Positions 43,254-51,472 of a DNA stretch of 64,000 nt are shown here, in pieces. The notes under the pieces were generated by a model. That model was not told where the DNA came from. It saw only the letters and a program-made list of their open reading frames with translations, and ran no database searches. The DNA is from JAVVHH01 sp965276815 (GTDB lineage: Bacteria > Pseudomonadota > Alphaproteobacteria > Acetobacterales > Acetobacteraceae). The translations under genes were made by a program, and so were the position numbers. The stretch's first letter is position 1, and each line of letters begins with the position of its first letter. Location: positions 1,178,001-1,242,000 of the forward strand of contig CBDIBE010000011.1 of the NCBI GenBank assembly GCA_965276815.1, read 5' to 3'.

Positions 43254-45574
43254 CGCAGCAACCCGCGCAGCAAGTCGGACGCCTTCACCTTGCGCTCCGG
43301 CGGCGCCGGCGGCGGCGCAGCACCTGGGTGCCCCGCCCGCGCCATGCTCAGCGCCGGCCCGCACGTATCGGGCGACGCGGCCCCGCCGATCACGATACCG
43401 ACGCGACCTGGCGCCAGCGCCCCTCGATCGAGCGCTACTTTCGGCGCCCGCAGCGTGCCCGACACTCGGACCGGCACCGAAAGCAGCGCGCCCAGCCGGA
43501 GTTGCGGATGCAGATGCAAATCGACCGTTTCATTGGCGAGATTGACGCCGCCGTCGCCCTCGAGCTTCAGCTTCGACGTGTCGGTCGTGAACGCCGTCAG
43601 CCGGACCTGGCCATTCGCCGCGTCGGCCCGCAGTGCGCCGCAACGCACCTGGCTCACGCCGCCCGCTTCGAGCGGCAGATTGGCCGCACGCATCGTCTCC
43701 GCCAGCATCTCGGCGAGCCAACGGTTTTCGATCTCGCCATCCACGATCGCGGCTCCGGCGTAGCCGTCGAGCGTGGACGCCAGCGCATGCAGCGTGCCGC
43801 CATGGCCCCGCAGATCGAGGTCGAGATCGACCGTGCCGGAGTTGCCTGGCTCCCCCAACGCCGCGAGCAACGGCCCGGCGGCCAGGCCCGGCGCTTCCGC
43901 CCAAACCGCCACGCTTGGCGGCTCGCTACTCGCGTCCACGTTCAGCCGCGCCTGCGCCGATCCGCCGGGGCCCTGCAAGTTGACCGGGTCGAGCCGCAGC
44001 CGCCCATCCTGCAGATACAGCCGCGTCTGGATCGCGTGAAAAGTCGCGCCCCGCCAGACCGCCTCGGTCACGGCGAGATTGAGGTCGGCATCCGCCCGCC
44101 GCAGCGCGGCAAACGGGAGGGGCCGGTCCGGGATGAGCTGCGTCGGCCGCGGCGGAGGCGGGGCGGGCGGCGCGGCGGGCACCGGAGCCGCAACGGGCGC
44201 CGCGACGGGCGCCGCGGGCGCGACCGGGGCGGATTTGGCCGCATGCGCATCCAAATCCAGGTGCTGCGACACCAGCGAGCCGCGCAGGAACGGGCGCGGC
44301 GACAGCCCGGCCACCACGTCGCCCGCCACATCGCCCTGCAGCAACGTCATCCTGATGCCGCGCAGCGACAACCCGGCCGGCACCAAGGCGACCCGGCTCT
44401 GCAGCGCCACGTCGTGCAGCGACGGCAGCCGATAGCCGGCCAAACGGCCAATCCGGGCGAGATCCGCCACCTTCGCCGACACATCGACGTCCAGCCCGTC
44501 GCCGCGCAGATCGGCAACGCTGCCCACGGCTGTGACCGTCGCGCCCGCTGTCGCCGCCGCGATCTCCAGCGGGATCGGACCGTGCCCCAGCAGCGCGGCC
44601 AGGCTGCCCGCGGCCGCGTTGATCGTCACCGGCAACTGCCCCACCGCGAGTTCCGCCGCGACCGTCGCCTTCTGATCCATCGCCGGCGCGGAGCCGCCCA
44701 GCCGCACCAGCCGCAACCCGCCGCCGAACTCGGCCTCCCCCGCGGCCAACCGCAGATCGCTTAGCCCCGCTTTCGACAACACCGCGCTGGCCTCGACATG
44801 GCGCACCGGCGGCAGGCCCCGTCCGGCCAGCGGCGCCAGTGAGGCAAGGTCCGCCGCCCGCACCGACAGCGCGGCTTGCTCGACGGTTCCGTTGACGCCT
44901 GCGTCGATCCCCTCGCCTGTCAGCTTCAAGTCCAACGGCCAGGCCGGGCCGGCAATCGGCCCCGCCGTGCCGCCCAGCGCGAACTTCACGCCGTTCACCG
45001 TCAACTGTCCGTTTACGCCGCCCGTGCCCGGCACGTAGGCCAGATGCGTCGCCGCCACCTGCAGCGCCTCGCCGCCGCCGCGCCAAGCGACATGGGCTGC
45101 CTCAACATCAACCGCGCCAATCTCAAACTCGAAGCGATGCGGCGTACTTGGCGTCGATCGGGTCGCCGAGGGCGGCGCGGCCGGCGGCGTGAAATCCCAG
45201 TTCGGCCGCCCCTGCGCGTCCCGCTCGAGCAACATGTCGGGGCCGGTCAGCACCAAATGCCGCAGCTCGACCCGGCGGGACAGCAGCGGCAACAGCGCGA
45301 CCTGTGCCTCGACCCGGTCGAAATGCGCCATATCGGGACGTGATAGGCCCGGCGGGTTGGCCAGGCTGACGTCCTCGGCCTCGATCGTCGGCGTCAGCGA
45401 CCAGGCGAGCCGCACCGGCCCCTTGATCGTCAGCGCCCGCCCGGTCGCCCGCTGCACCGCCGCTTCGGCACGCCCGCGCACCCAGTCCGAATTCAGCAAG
45501 AAATGCGCCGCCACCAGCCCCGCCACCGGCAGCGCGATCAGCACCACTATTAAGATGAGCAGCGCGCGCTTCAT
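43250..45574 (-). CDS. AsmA family protein
   Basis: A 774-residue protein with an N-terminal membrane anchor (MKRALLILIVVLIALPVAGLVAAHFLL) and a large periplasmic part. The start ATG overlaps the rluC-like stop (ATGA). The AsmA core lies at both ends (GRALTIKGPVRLAWSLTPTIEAEDVSLANPPG near residue 45; IGALLSVPVRVSGTLRAPKVALD near residue 715). A Pro/Ala-rich linker (residues ~455-485) precedes the C-terminal AsmA_2 segment. AsmA-like proteins are implicated in phospholipid transport to the outer membrane. Confidence 0.92.
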   Translation of the reverse strand: MKRALLILIVVLIALPVAGLVAAHFLLNSDWVRGRAEAAVQRATGRALTIKGPVRLAWSLTPTIEAEDVSLANPPGLSRPDMAHFDRVEAQVALLPLLSRRVELRHLVLTGPDMLLERDAQGRPNWDFTPPAAPPSATRSTPSTPHRFEFEIGAVDVEAAHVAWRGGGEALQVAATHLAYVPGTGGVNGQLTVNGVKFALGGTAGPIAGPAWPLDLKLTGEGIDAGVNGTVEQAALSVRAADLASLAPLAGRGLPPVRHVEASAVLSKAGLSDLRLAAGEAEFGGGLRLVRLGGSAPAMDQKATVAAELAVGQLPVTINAAAGSLAALLGHGPIPLEIAAATAGATVTAVGSVADLRGDGLDVDVSAKVADLARIGRLAGYRLPSLHDVALQSRVALVPAGLSLRGIRMTLLQGDVAGDVVAGLSPRPFLRGSLVSQHLDLDAHAAKSAPVAPAAPVAAPVAAPVPAAPPAPPPPRPTQLIPDRPLPFAALRRADADLNLAVTEAVWRGATFHAIQTRLYLQDGRLRLDPVNLQGPGGSAQARLNVDASSEPPSVAVWAEAPGLAAGPLLAALGEPGNSGTVDLDLDLRGHGGTLHALASTLDGYAGAAIVDGEIENRWLAEMLAETMRAANLPLEAGGVSQVRCGALRADAANGQVRLTAFTTDTSKLKLEGDGGVNLANETVDLHLHPQLRLGALLSVPVRVSGTLRAPKVALDRGALAPGRVGIVIGGAASPDTCGPALSMARAGHPGAAPPPAPPERKVKASDLLRGLLR

Positions 45575-46557
45575 CGCCGCGTCGCCTTTCGCGGCGGCTT
45601 GGCTTCGAAGCCGAGCGTCTTGAACGTCTCGCGCATATGCGGCGGCAGATCGGCCTCCACCACCAGCCGCCCGCCCGCCGGATGTGGCAGGTCCAGCGCC
45701 CGCGCATGCAGGTGCAGCTTGCCCGGCAAGCCCTCGACGATCGCGCTGCGGGCGTTGTTCTGGTCCGGCTCGTGATATTTCAAATCGCCCACGATCGGCG
45801 TGCCCAGCGCCACGCAATGCACCCTGAGTTGATGCGTGCGCCCGGTGATGGGCGAGAGTTCCAGCCAGGCCAGCTTCTGCCCCGCGTGGTCGAGAGTCCG
45901 GTAATCCGTCACGGCGCGCTGCCCTTCCTTGTCGTCGCGGGTCGCCGGCACGCTGCGTTCGCCCCGGGCGCCAGCGTAGCGAATGAGCGGCAGGTCGATG
46001 CGGCCCTCCGGCGGCAGCGGCCGCCCGGTCACCACGGCCCAATACGTCTTGTGCACATCCCGCCCGCGAAACGCCGCCGCCAGCTTGGCCGCCACCCCCG
46101 GCGTGCGGGCGAGCACCAGCACGCCCGACGTATCCCGGTCCAGCCGGTGCACCAGCCGCGGCCGGTGCGGACTGTCGAGCCGCAAGCCGTCCAGCATCCC
46201 GTCCAGATGCTTGGTGATCCCGGGTCCGCCCTGCACCGCCAGGCCATGCGGCTTGTCCAGCACGATCAGTTGCTCGTCGCGGTACAGGATGAAATCCTGC
46301 AGCTCGCGCGCGCCGGCCGGGTCGATCTCGGGTTTCTTGGAAGGCGGCGGCGAGGCCGGCAGCGGCGGCACGCGGACCGCCTGGCCCGGCGCCAGCCGGG
46401 TCGCCGCCTCGGCCCGCTTGCCGTCGACGCGGATCTGCCCGGTCCGGCAGAGTTTCTGGATCGCCCCCTGGGTCATGGCCGGGAAGTGCCGCCGGAACCA
46501 GCGGTCCAACCGGATTTCCGCCTCATCTTCAGTGACCGCCCGCAATTCGACGCTCAC
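45571..46557 (-). CDS. rluC: RluC/RluD family rRNA pseudouridine synthase
   Basis: A 328-residue protein starting at a GTG (VSVELRAVTEDEAEI) that overlaps the rarA stop by 4 bases. An S4-type RNA-binding domain (IRLDRWFRRHFPAMTQGAIQKLCRTGQIRVDGKRA) precedes the catalytic domain with the aspartate in HRLDRDTSGVLVLAR. It isomerises uridines in 23S rRNA. Assignment to RluC rather than RluD is tentative. Confidence 0.93.
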   Translation of the reverse strand: MSVELRAVTEDEAEIRLDRWFRRHFPAMTQGAIQKLCRTGQIRVDGKRAEAATRLAPGQAVRVPPLPASPPPSKKPEIDPAGARELQDFILYRDEQLIVLDKPHGLAVQGGPGITKHLDGMLDGLRLDSPHRPRLVHRLDRDTSGVLVLARTPGVAAKLAAAFRGRDVHKTYWAVVTGRPLPPEGRIDLPLIRYAGARGERSVPATRDDKEGQRAVTDYRTLDHAGQKLAWLELSPITGRTHQLRVHCVALGTPIVGDLKYHEPDQNNARSAIVEGLPGKLHLHARALDLPHPAGGRLVVEADLPPHMRETFKTLGFEAKPPRKATRR

Positions 46558-47879
46558 TCCTGGCGCTCCCGCCGCAGCGCGTCCCAACGCTCGAGCCGGC
46601 GCGCCACTTCGCGTTCGAAGCCGCGGTCCTTTGGCTGGTAAAAACTCGCCCGTTCCATCCCATCCGGAAAGTAGTTCTGACCGGAGAACCCGTCCTCCGC
46701 ATTATGATCGTAACTATAGCCCGCGCCGTAGCCCAGCGTCTTCATTAGCTTGGTCGGTGCGTTCAGGATATGCGCCGGCGGCATCAGGCTGCCATTTTCC
46801 TTGGCGCTGCGCATGGCCGCCCCCGCCGCGCGATACACCGCGTTCGACTTCGGCGCAGTCCCCAGATAGACGATCGCCTGCACGATTGCGAGCTCGCCCT
46901 CCGGGCTGCCCAGCCGCTCATAGGCCTCCCAGGCCGCCATCGCCTGCACCAGCGCCTGCGGATCCGCGAGCCCGATATCCTCCGAGGCAAACCGCACGAG
47001 CCGCCGCGCCACGTAGCGCGGGTCCTCACCCCCCGCGAGCATGCGCGAGAACCAATAGAGCGCCGCATCGGGGTCGGAGCCGCGCAGCGACTTATGCAGC
47101 GCCGAAATCAGGTTGTAGTGCTCCTCCCGGTCCCGGTCGTATAGGGCCGCGCGGCGCCCGATCACCTCCGCGAACCCCGCCGCATCCAGTCCGGGACCCG
47201 GCGGCAAGGCGAGCAACTGCTCCGCCATGTTCAGCGCATACCGCCCGTCCCCATCCGCCATCGCGCACAGCGCCGCCCGCGCCTCCGGCAGCACCGGCAA
47301 CGGCCGCCCGGCCTCCGCCTCGGCCCGCTCGAGGAGCTGTTCGAGCGCCGCCTCATCCAGCCTGCGCAACACCAGCACCTGGCACCGCGATAGCAGCGCG
47401 CCGTTCAACGCAAAGGACGGGTTCTCCGTCGTCGCCCCCACCAGCACGATGGTCCCGTCCTCGACGACCGGCAAAAACCCGTCCTGCTGGGCGCGGTTGA
47501 AGCGATGCACCTCGTCGACGAAGAGCAGGGTCCGGGTTCCGGTTGCCCGCCGTCGCCCGGCCTCCTCGAACACGCGCTTGAGATCCGCAACACCGGAGAA
47601 CACCGCTGACAGCGCGACGAAATGTAAATCGGCCGCCGCCGCGAGCAACCGTGCGATGGTGGTCTTGCCCACACCCGGCGGTCCCCAAAGGATTAACGAC
47701 GCCAGCGCGCCCCGCTCCAGCATGCGGGTCAGCAACCCTTCAGGCCCGATCAGATACGGTTGCCCGACGATCTGCTCAAGACTCTTGGGCCGCAGCCGCT
47801 CAGCCAGTGGCCGCCCAGAAACCGACGCCTCCGCCTCCGGGACCGACCCGAACAGGTCTAGCGATTTACGCGACGCCAT
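46554..47879 (-). CDS. rarA: Replication-associated recombination protein RarA (MgsA)
   Basis: A 441-residue AAA+ ATPase (MASRKSLDLFGSVPEAEASVSGRPLAERLRP). Walker A is GPPGVGKTTIARLLA, the B motif lies in LLFVDEVHRFNRAQQDG, and the C-terminal region contains SDPDAALYWFSRMLAGGEDPRYVARRLVRFASEDIGLADP, all diagnostic of RarA. It acts at stalled replication forks and single-stranded gaps with SSB. It is the first gene of a run of five overlapping genes. Confidence 0.97.
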   Translation of the reverse strand: MASRKSLDLFGSVPEAEASVSGRPLAERLRPKSLEQIVGQPYLIGPEGLLTRMLERGALASLILWGPPGVGKTTIARLLAAAADLHFVALSAVFSGVADLKRVFEEAGRRRATGTRTLLFVDEVHRFNRAQQDGFLPVVEDGTIVLVGATTENPSFALNGALLSRCQVLVLRRLDEAALEQLLERAEAEAGRPLPVLPEARAALCAMADGDGRYALNMAEQLLALPPGPGLDAAGFAEVIGRRAALYDRDREEHYNLISALHKSLRGSDPDAALYWFSRMLAGGEDPRYVARRLVRFASEDIGLADPQALVQAMAAWEAYERLGSPEGELAIVQAIVYLGTAPKSNAVYRAAGAAMRSAKENGSLMPPAHILNAPTKLMKTLGYGAGYSYDHNAEDGFSGQNYFPDGMERASFYQPKDRGFEREVARRLERWDALRRERQE

Positions 47880-47927
47880 GGGCGCTAGATAGTGAGAGCC
47901 GGTCGGAGATGCGAGCCGCTCTCTGCT

Positions 47928-47948
47928 GCCTCTCCCGAAGGGAGAGGC
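47928..47948 (-). terminator. Hairpin downstream of rplQ
   Basis: GCCTCTCCC-TTC-GGGAGAGGC is a perfect 9-bp stem with a 3-base loop, located 15 bases past the rplQ stop. It has no strong T-tract on the minus strand, so it may stabilise the 3' end or work with other factors rather than terminate alone. Confidence 0.55.
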
Positions 47949-47962
47949 TTAAAGATGGAGCG

Positions 47963-48385
47963 TTATTCCGCGTCGTCGTCCGCCGGCGTCTCCGGGCGGG
48001 GACCGCTATCCAGGCCCTTGGCGGCCGGGTCGCGGTCCACCAGTTCGATGACAGCCATGTCAGCCGCGTCGCCGTACCGGATGCCGGCCTTGAGCACCCG
48101 GCAATAGCCGCCCGGCCGCGCCCGATAACGCTCGGCGAGCGGGCCAAACAGCTTGGACACGATCACCGCGTCCTGCAGCTGCGAATAGGCCTGGCGCCGT
48201 GCATGCAGCCCGCCGCGCTTGCCCAGCGTGATCAGCTTCTCGGCCACAGGCCGCAGCTCCTTGGCCTTCGGCAGCGTGGTCGTGATCTGCTCGTGCTTCA
48301 GGAGCGCATGCGCCATGTTGCGGAACATCGCCGCGCGATGGCTGCTGGTGACCCCGAGTTTGCGGCCGGCCATACCGTGACGCAT
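47963..48385 (-). CDS. rplQ: 50S ribosomal protein L17
   Basis: A 140-residue protein (MRHGMAGRKLGVTSSHRAAMFRNMAHALLKHEQITTTLPKAKELR), the invariant L17 N-terminus. The C-terminal 25 residues (PAAKGLDSGPRPETPADDDAE) form an acidic tail beyond the E. coli length, common in alphaproteobacteria. It follows rpoA by 10 bases and ends the ribosomal cluster. Confidence 0.99.
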   Translation of the reverse strand: MRHGMAGRKLGVTSSHRAAMFRNMAHALLKHEQITTTLPKAKELRPVAEKLITLGKRGGLHARRQAYSQLQDAVIVSKLFGPLAERYRARPGGYCRVLKAGIRYGDAADMAVIELVDRDPAAKGLDSGPRPETPADDDAE

Positions 48386-48395
48386 CGCTTATCTC

Positions 48396-49415
48396 CTAAA
48401 ACGGCTCGTCCAGCCGCTTGGCCAGATCTTCGATGTTCTCCGGCGGCCAGCCCGGAACGCTCATGCCGAGCGACAGGCCCATCGCCGTCAGCACTTCCTT
48501 GATCTCATTGAGCGACTTGCGGCCGAAGTTCGGCGTGCGCAGCATCTCCTGCTCGGTCTTCTGCACCAGGTCGCCGATATAGACGATGTTGTCGTTCTTC
48601 AAGCAATTCGCGCTGCGAACCGATAGCTCCAGCTCGTCCACCTTGCGCAGCAGGTTGCGGTTGAACGGCAGGTCGTCCTGCACCTCATCGGCCCGCGCGA
48701 GCTGCGGCTCGTCGAAGTTGATGAAGAGCTGCAATTGGTCCTGCAGGATGCGCGCGGCCAGCGCCACCGCGTCCTCCGGCGTCACCGCCCCGTTGGTCTC
48801 CACCTGCAGCAGCAGCTTGTCATAGTCGGTGACTTGGCCCACGCGGGTCGGCTCGACCTTGTAGGACACGCGCTTGACAGGGGAGTAGATGGCGTCGATC
48901 GGGATCAGCCCGATCGGCGCGTCCTCCGGCCGGTTCGCCGCTGCCGGCACGTAGCCCTTGCCGAGGTTGACCGTGAACTCCATGCCGAGCCGCACGCCGT
49001 CGTCCAGCGTGCAGATCACCAGGTCGGGGTTCATGACGTCGATGTCGTGCCCGGTCTGGATCTGCGCGGCGGTGACCTCGCCGGGTCCGGTCGCGGTCAG
49101 CACCATGCGCTTCGGCCCCTCACCGTGCATGCGCAAGGCGAGCTGCTTGATATTCAGCACGATGTCGGTGACGTCCTCGCGCACGCCGGGGATGCTGCTG
49201 AACTCGTGCAGCACGCCATCGATCTGCACCGCCGTGACCGCCGCACCCTGGAGCGACGACAGCAGCACCCGGCGGACGGCGTTGCCCAGGGTCATGCCGA
49301 AGCCGCGCTCGAGCGGCTCGGCCACGACGGTCGCGACCCGATGCGGGTCGGCGCCGGGCTCGACGTCGAGCTTCTCCGGCTTGATTAGTGATTGCCAGTT
49401 CCTCTGGAGGACCAT
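48396..49415 (-). CDS. rpoA: RNA polymerase alpha subunit
   Basis: A 339-residue protein (MVLQRNWQSLIKPEKLDVEP). The N-terminal assembly domain runs to about residue 235, followed by a linker and the C-terminal domain with the promoter UP-element and activator contact region (ELSVRSANCLKNDNIVYIGDLVQKTE...NFGRKSLNEIKEVL). It is preceded by an unusual pair of hairpins in the gap from rpsK. Confidence 0.99.
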   Translation of the reverse strand: MVLQRNWQSLIKPEKLDVEPGADPHRVATVVAEPLERGFGMTLGNAVRRVLLSSLQGAAVTAVQIDGVLHEFSSIPGVREDVTDIVLNIKQLALRMHGEGPKRMVLTATGPGEVTAAQIQTGHDIDVMNPDLVICTLDDGVRLGMEFTVNLGKGYVPAAANRPEDAPIGLIPIDAIYSPVKRVSYKVEPTRVGQVTDYDKLLLQVETNGAVTPEDAVALAARILQDQLQLFINFDEPQLARADEVQDDLPFNRNLLRKVDELELSVRSANCLKNDNIVYIGDLVQKTEQEMLRTPNFGRKSLNEIKEVLTAMGLSLGMSVPGWPPENIEDLAKRLDEPF

Positions 49416-49439
49416 GGATCAGCTCCAAACAATAATCTC

Positions 49440-49482
49440 GGCGCCATCAAATAATGGCGCCGTCTAAACAGACGAGACGGCG
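49440..49482 (-). promoter_or_regulatory. Two overlapping hairpins between rpsK and rpoA
   Basis: On the minus strand, hairpin 1 pairs CGCCGTCT with AGACGGCG (49458-49482, 9-base loop) and hairpin 2 pairs GGCGCCAT with ATGGCGCC (49440-49461, 6-base loop). They share bases 49458-49461, so both cannot form at once. This arrangement could set the rpsK-to-rpoA expression ratio. No T-tract follows, so simple termination is unlikely. Confidence 0.6.
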
Positions 49483-49875
49483 TTAGACCCGGCGGCGCTT
49501 GCGCGGCCGGCAGCCGTTGTGCGGAATCGGCGTCATGTCGCGGATCGCGGTGATGGCGAAGCCCACCGCCTGCAGCGCCCGCAGCGCGCTCTCGCGCCCG
49601 GAGCCGGGGCCGCTGACCTCGATCTCAAGCGTCTCCATCCCATGCTCGCGCGCCTTGCGGCCGGCATCCTCGGCCGCGACCTGCGCCGCATACGGGGTGG
49701 ACTTACGGCTGCCCTTGAAGCCCTGCATGCCCGACGAAGACCAAGCGATCGTGTTGCCTTGGGCGTCCGTGATCGTGACCATCGTGTTGTTGAAAGTCGC
49801 GGCCACGTGCGCGACTCCGGCGATGATGTTCTTGCGCTCCTTGCGACGGGGGCGTGCAGCGGCGGGTTTCGCCAT
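49483..49875 (-). CDS. rpsK: 30S ribosomal protein S11
   Basis: A 130-residue protein (MAKPAAARPRRKERKNIIAGVAHVAATFNNTMVTITDAQGN). The C-terminal DMTPIPHNGCRPRKRRRV is the universal S11 ending. It lines the platform of the 30S subunit near the mRNA exit. It lies 44 bases after rpsM. Confidence 0.99.
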   Translation of the reverse strand: MAKPAAARPRRKERKNIIAGVAHVAATFNNTMVTITDAQGNTIAWSSSGMQGFKGSRKSTPYAAQVAAEDAGRKAREHGMETLEIEVSGPGSGRESALRALQAVGFAITAIRDMTPIPHNGCRPRKRRRV

Positions 49876-49919
49876 AAAGCAGTCCTAACCTTTCAGGGCC
49901 ACTGACGTGGCAATTCGTA

Positions 49920-50297
49920 TTACTTGGTGACTTTCTTCTTGCCAGCGATCGCCACGGCCTTGCCCTTGCGGGTGCGGGCGTTCGTATGGGTGCGCTGGCC
50001 GCGCACCGGCAGGCCGCGGCGATGCCGCAGGCCGCGATAGCAGCCCAGGTCCATCAGCCGCTTGATGTTCATCGCCACTTCGCGCCGCAGATCGCCCTCG
50101 ACGCGATATTCGCGGTCGATCAGCTCGCGGATGCGCAGCACCTCCTCATCGGAGAGCTGGTTGACCCGGCGCTCGTCGGGGATCGCAAGCTTCGTGCAGA
50201 TGTCATGCGCCTTAGCCGGCCCAATCCCATAGATATACTGCAGGCTAATCTCGACCCGCTTATTGGTCGGCACGTTCACACCGGCAATTCGCGCCAC
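49920..50297 (-). CDS. rpsM: 30S ribosomal protein S13
   Basis: A 125-residue protein from the GTG at 50297 (VARIAGVNVPTNKRVEISL), the conserved S13 start, with GGAGAGAG upstream. The C-terminus carries GQRTHTNARTRKGKAVAIAGKKK, which contacts tRNA and 16S rRNA in the head. Normally it follows adk directly; here 1.47 kb separate them and the gene has its own promoter and leader. Confidence 0.99.
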   Translation of the reverse strand: MARIAGVNVPTNKRVEISLQYIYGIGPAKAHDICTKLAIPDERRVNQLSDEEVLRIRELIDREYRVEGDLRREVAMNIKRLMDLGCYRGLRHRRGLPVRGQRTHTNARTRKGKAVAIAGKKKVTK

Positions 50298-50312
50298 GCT
50301 ACTCTCTCCTGC

Positions 50313-50352
50313 GCGCCCCACGGGGCATCGCCCCGGGACACCGTTGGGGCGC
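50313..50352 (-). promoter_or_regulatory. Structured 5' leader of rpsM
   Basis: Within the 5' UTR, GCGCCCCA pairs with TGGGGCGC (8 bp) and inside it CGGGGC pairs with GCCCCG around GAT, with a 9-base bulge (ACGGTGTCC) on one side. Ribosomal-protein operons are often autoregulated through such leaders. It is not recognisable as the enterobacterial S4 alpha-operon pseudoknot. Confidence 0.5.
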
Positions 50353-50430
50353 CTGCTCGCGTTTCCGCGCTGGACACCACTCACAAATGGACAAGCGCCG
50401 TCCCTCCTCCAGGTTCGGCACAGGCCGCGT

Positions 50431-50458
50431 GTTATACGCCTCCGCAACGCAGAGTCAA
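50431..50458 (-). promoter_or_regulatory. Promoter of the rpsM-rpsK-rpoA-rplQ unit
   Basis: The minus strand shows TTGACT (50453-50458), a 16-base spacer and TATAAC (50431-50436), close to the sigma-70 consensus. It lies about 130 bases upstream of the rpsM start and downstream of the inserted segment. Confidence 0.75.
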
Positions 50459-50523
50459 CGCATATGGATCAAATTGCCGTGACGCTGAACGCAGGCAGTA
50501 CGGCGCACCCGGCGAGCCTGGCA

Positions 50524-50769
50524 CTAACGGCAAGACAGGTCACCTTCAGGACAGGATATAAGGGATTGCAGCCTTGTCGTTCGCTCCCGCGTCAGACCTA
50601 CACGGCATTGCGCTTCTGCATACGGGTGAGCTGACCCCGCTACGGAACCCTGAGCCTCGAATGCACACTCGTCATCCCGGTACGAGGTCCAGGCTGACTG
50701 CGCGGCGGCCAACATGTCCTGCTCCGGTTTTGCCAGCGATGAGTCAGAACTTCGTAAGCCGTATGGCAC
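50524..50769 (-). pseudogene. LprI-like (DUF1311) lysozyme-inhibitor domain remnant
   Basis: 81 codons from a GTG. The segment LAAAQSAWTSYRDDECAFEAQGS followed by YAEAQCRVGLTRERTTRLQSL matches the conserved helix of LprI-type proteins (lysozyme inhibitors, PF07007), including its two cysteines. Family members are exported and have an N-terminal cysteine-rich half; that half is not in this frame, but SICEEQCHTAYEVL in the adjacent frame (upstream, about 50765-50800) could be its frameshifted remainder. No signal peptide can be found. A broken gene is therefore more likely than a functional one. Confidence 0.5.
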
Positions 50770-50829
50770 TGCTCCTCGCAGATTGAGCGATTCGTGATCT
50801 CACTTGAAATTTCGCCGTAGGCTGGTCGA

Positions 50830-51472
50830 TCAGAGATTAGGCAGGACGGCGCGCGCCCGTTCCTCCAGTCCGTCGACATAATGTTGCAGCTCGTTCAGTT
50901 GCCCGGCCTCGAGCATTCCAATGATCCATTGTGCCCGCTCACGCCACGGCGTCTCGTAGTCGTAGAGCTGCCTGACCTCCAGGCCTATGCGAGCCGCTTC
51001 AAGCGCTCCTGGGAGATCGCCGACGAGAAAGCGGCCGAGGGACAGGTCGACCATTCTCATGGTGTGTCTGGTATCAAACACGTTTCCCCGCGACAGGACG
51101 TCAGCCAGCTCGATCGGACGAACAAGCTCTTCGAGTTGCACGTCTTGTATAAGGGACTGAAAAGGCCGCTTCTGGCGTGATCTTCGGCAACATCCACCAT
51201 GTAGAGGCAGGCTCGTCGGCGGGTTGCGCAACGCGATGTGGGATGTATTGCTTGGAGAGCGCGTATATCCAGCCAAACCTGGCAAAGTCCTTGAACAAGG
51301 GCTGGGTGATATCCCAAAGGATATACAGTCCCTTGTAGGCTGTCCGATCGAAAAACAAAAACCGCCAGACATGCTCCGATCGGGACACAATTAACCGATT
51401 ACGACCGGTCAGCGAGCCTGGGATGCGGCGGCTCCAATCGAGGTAGAATTTCCGCTTCGGCGTTGTGCTCAC
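50830..51472 (-). pseudogene. Frameshifted gene, probable immunity partner of the toxin fragment
   Basis: The gene starts at an ATG (MSTTPKRKFYLDWSRRIPGSL) overlapping the toxin stop (ATGA). The first frame runs to about 51165, then the conserved reading continues in the next frame (QSLIQDVQLEELVRPIELA...) to a stop at 50830. Removing one base from the AAAA tract at 51160-51163 joins them into a single reading of about 213 codons (...ITPEAAFQSLIQDV...). The C-terminal half is helical (LSLGRFLVGDLPGALEAARIGLEV, resembling a TPR pair). No family is recognised. The position suggests an immunity protein, by inference. Confidence 0.6.

Noticed and set aside
47928..47948. Plus-strand terminator reading of the hairpin, followed by TTAAAG.
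   Set aside because: No plus-strand gene ends upstream; the hairpin is better explained as the 3' element of the rplQ transcript.
50281..50460. Enterobacterial S4-binding alpha-operon leader.
   Set aside because: The nested hairpin does not form the known pseudoknot, and rpsD is not part of this operon; only a general structured leader is claimed.
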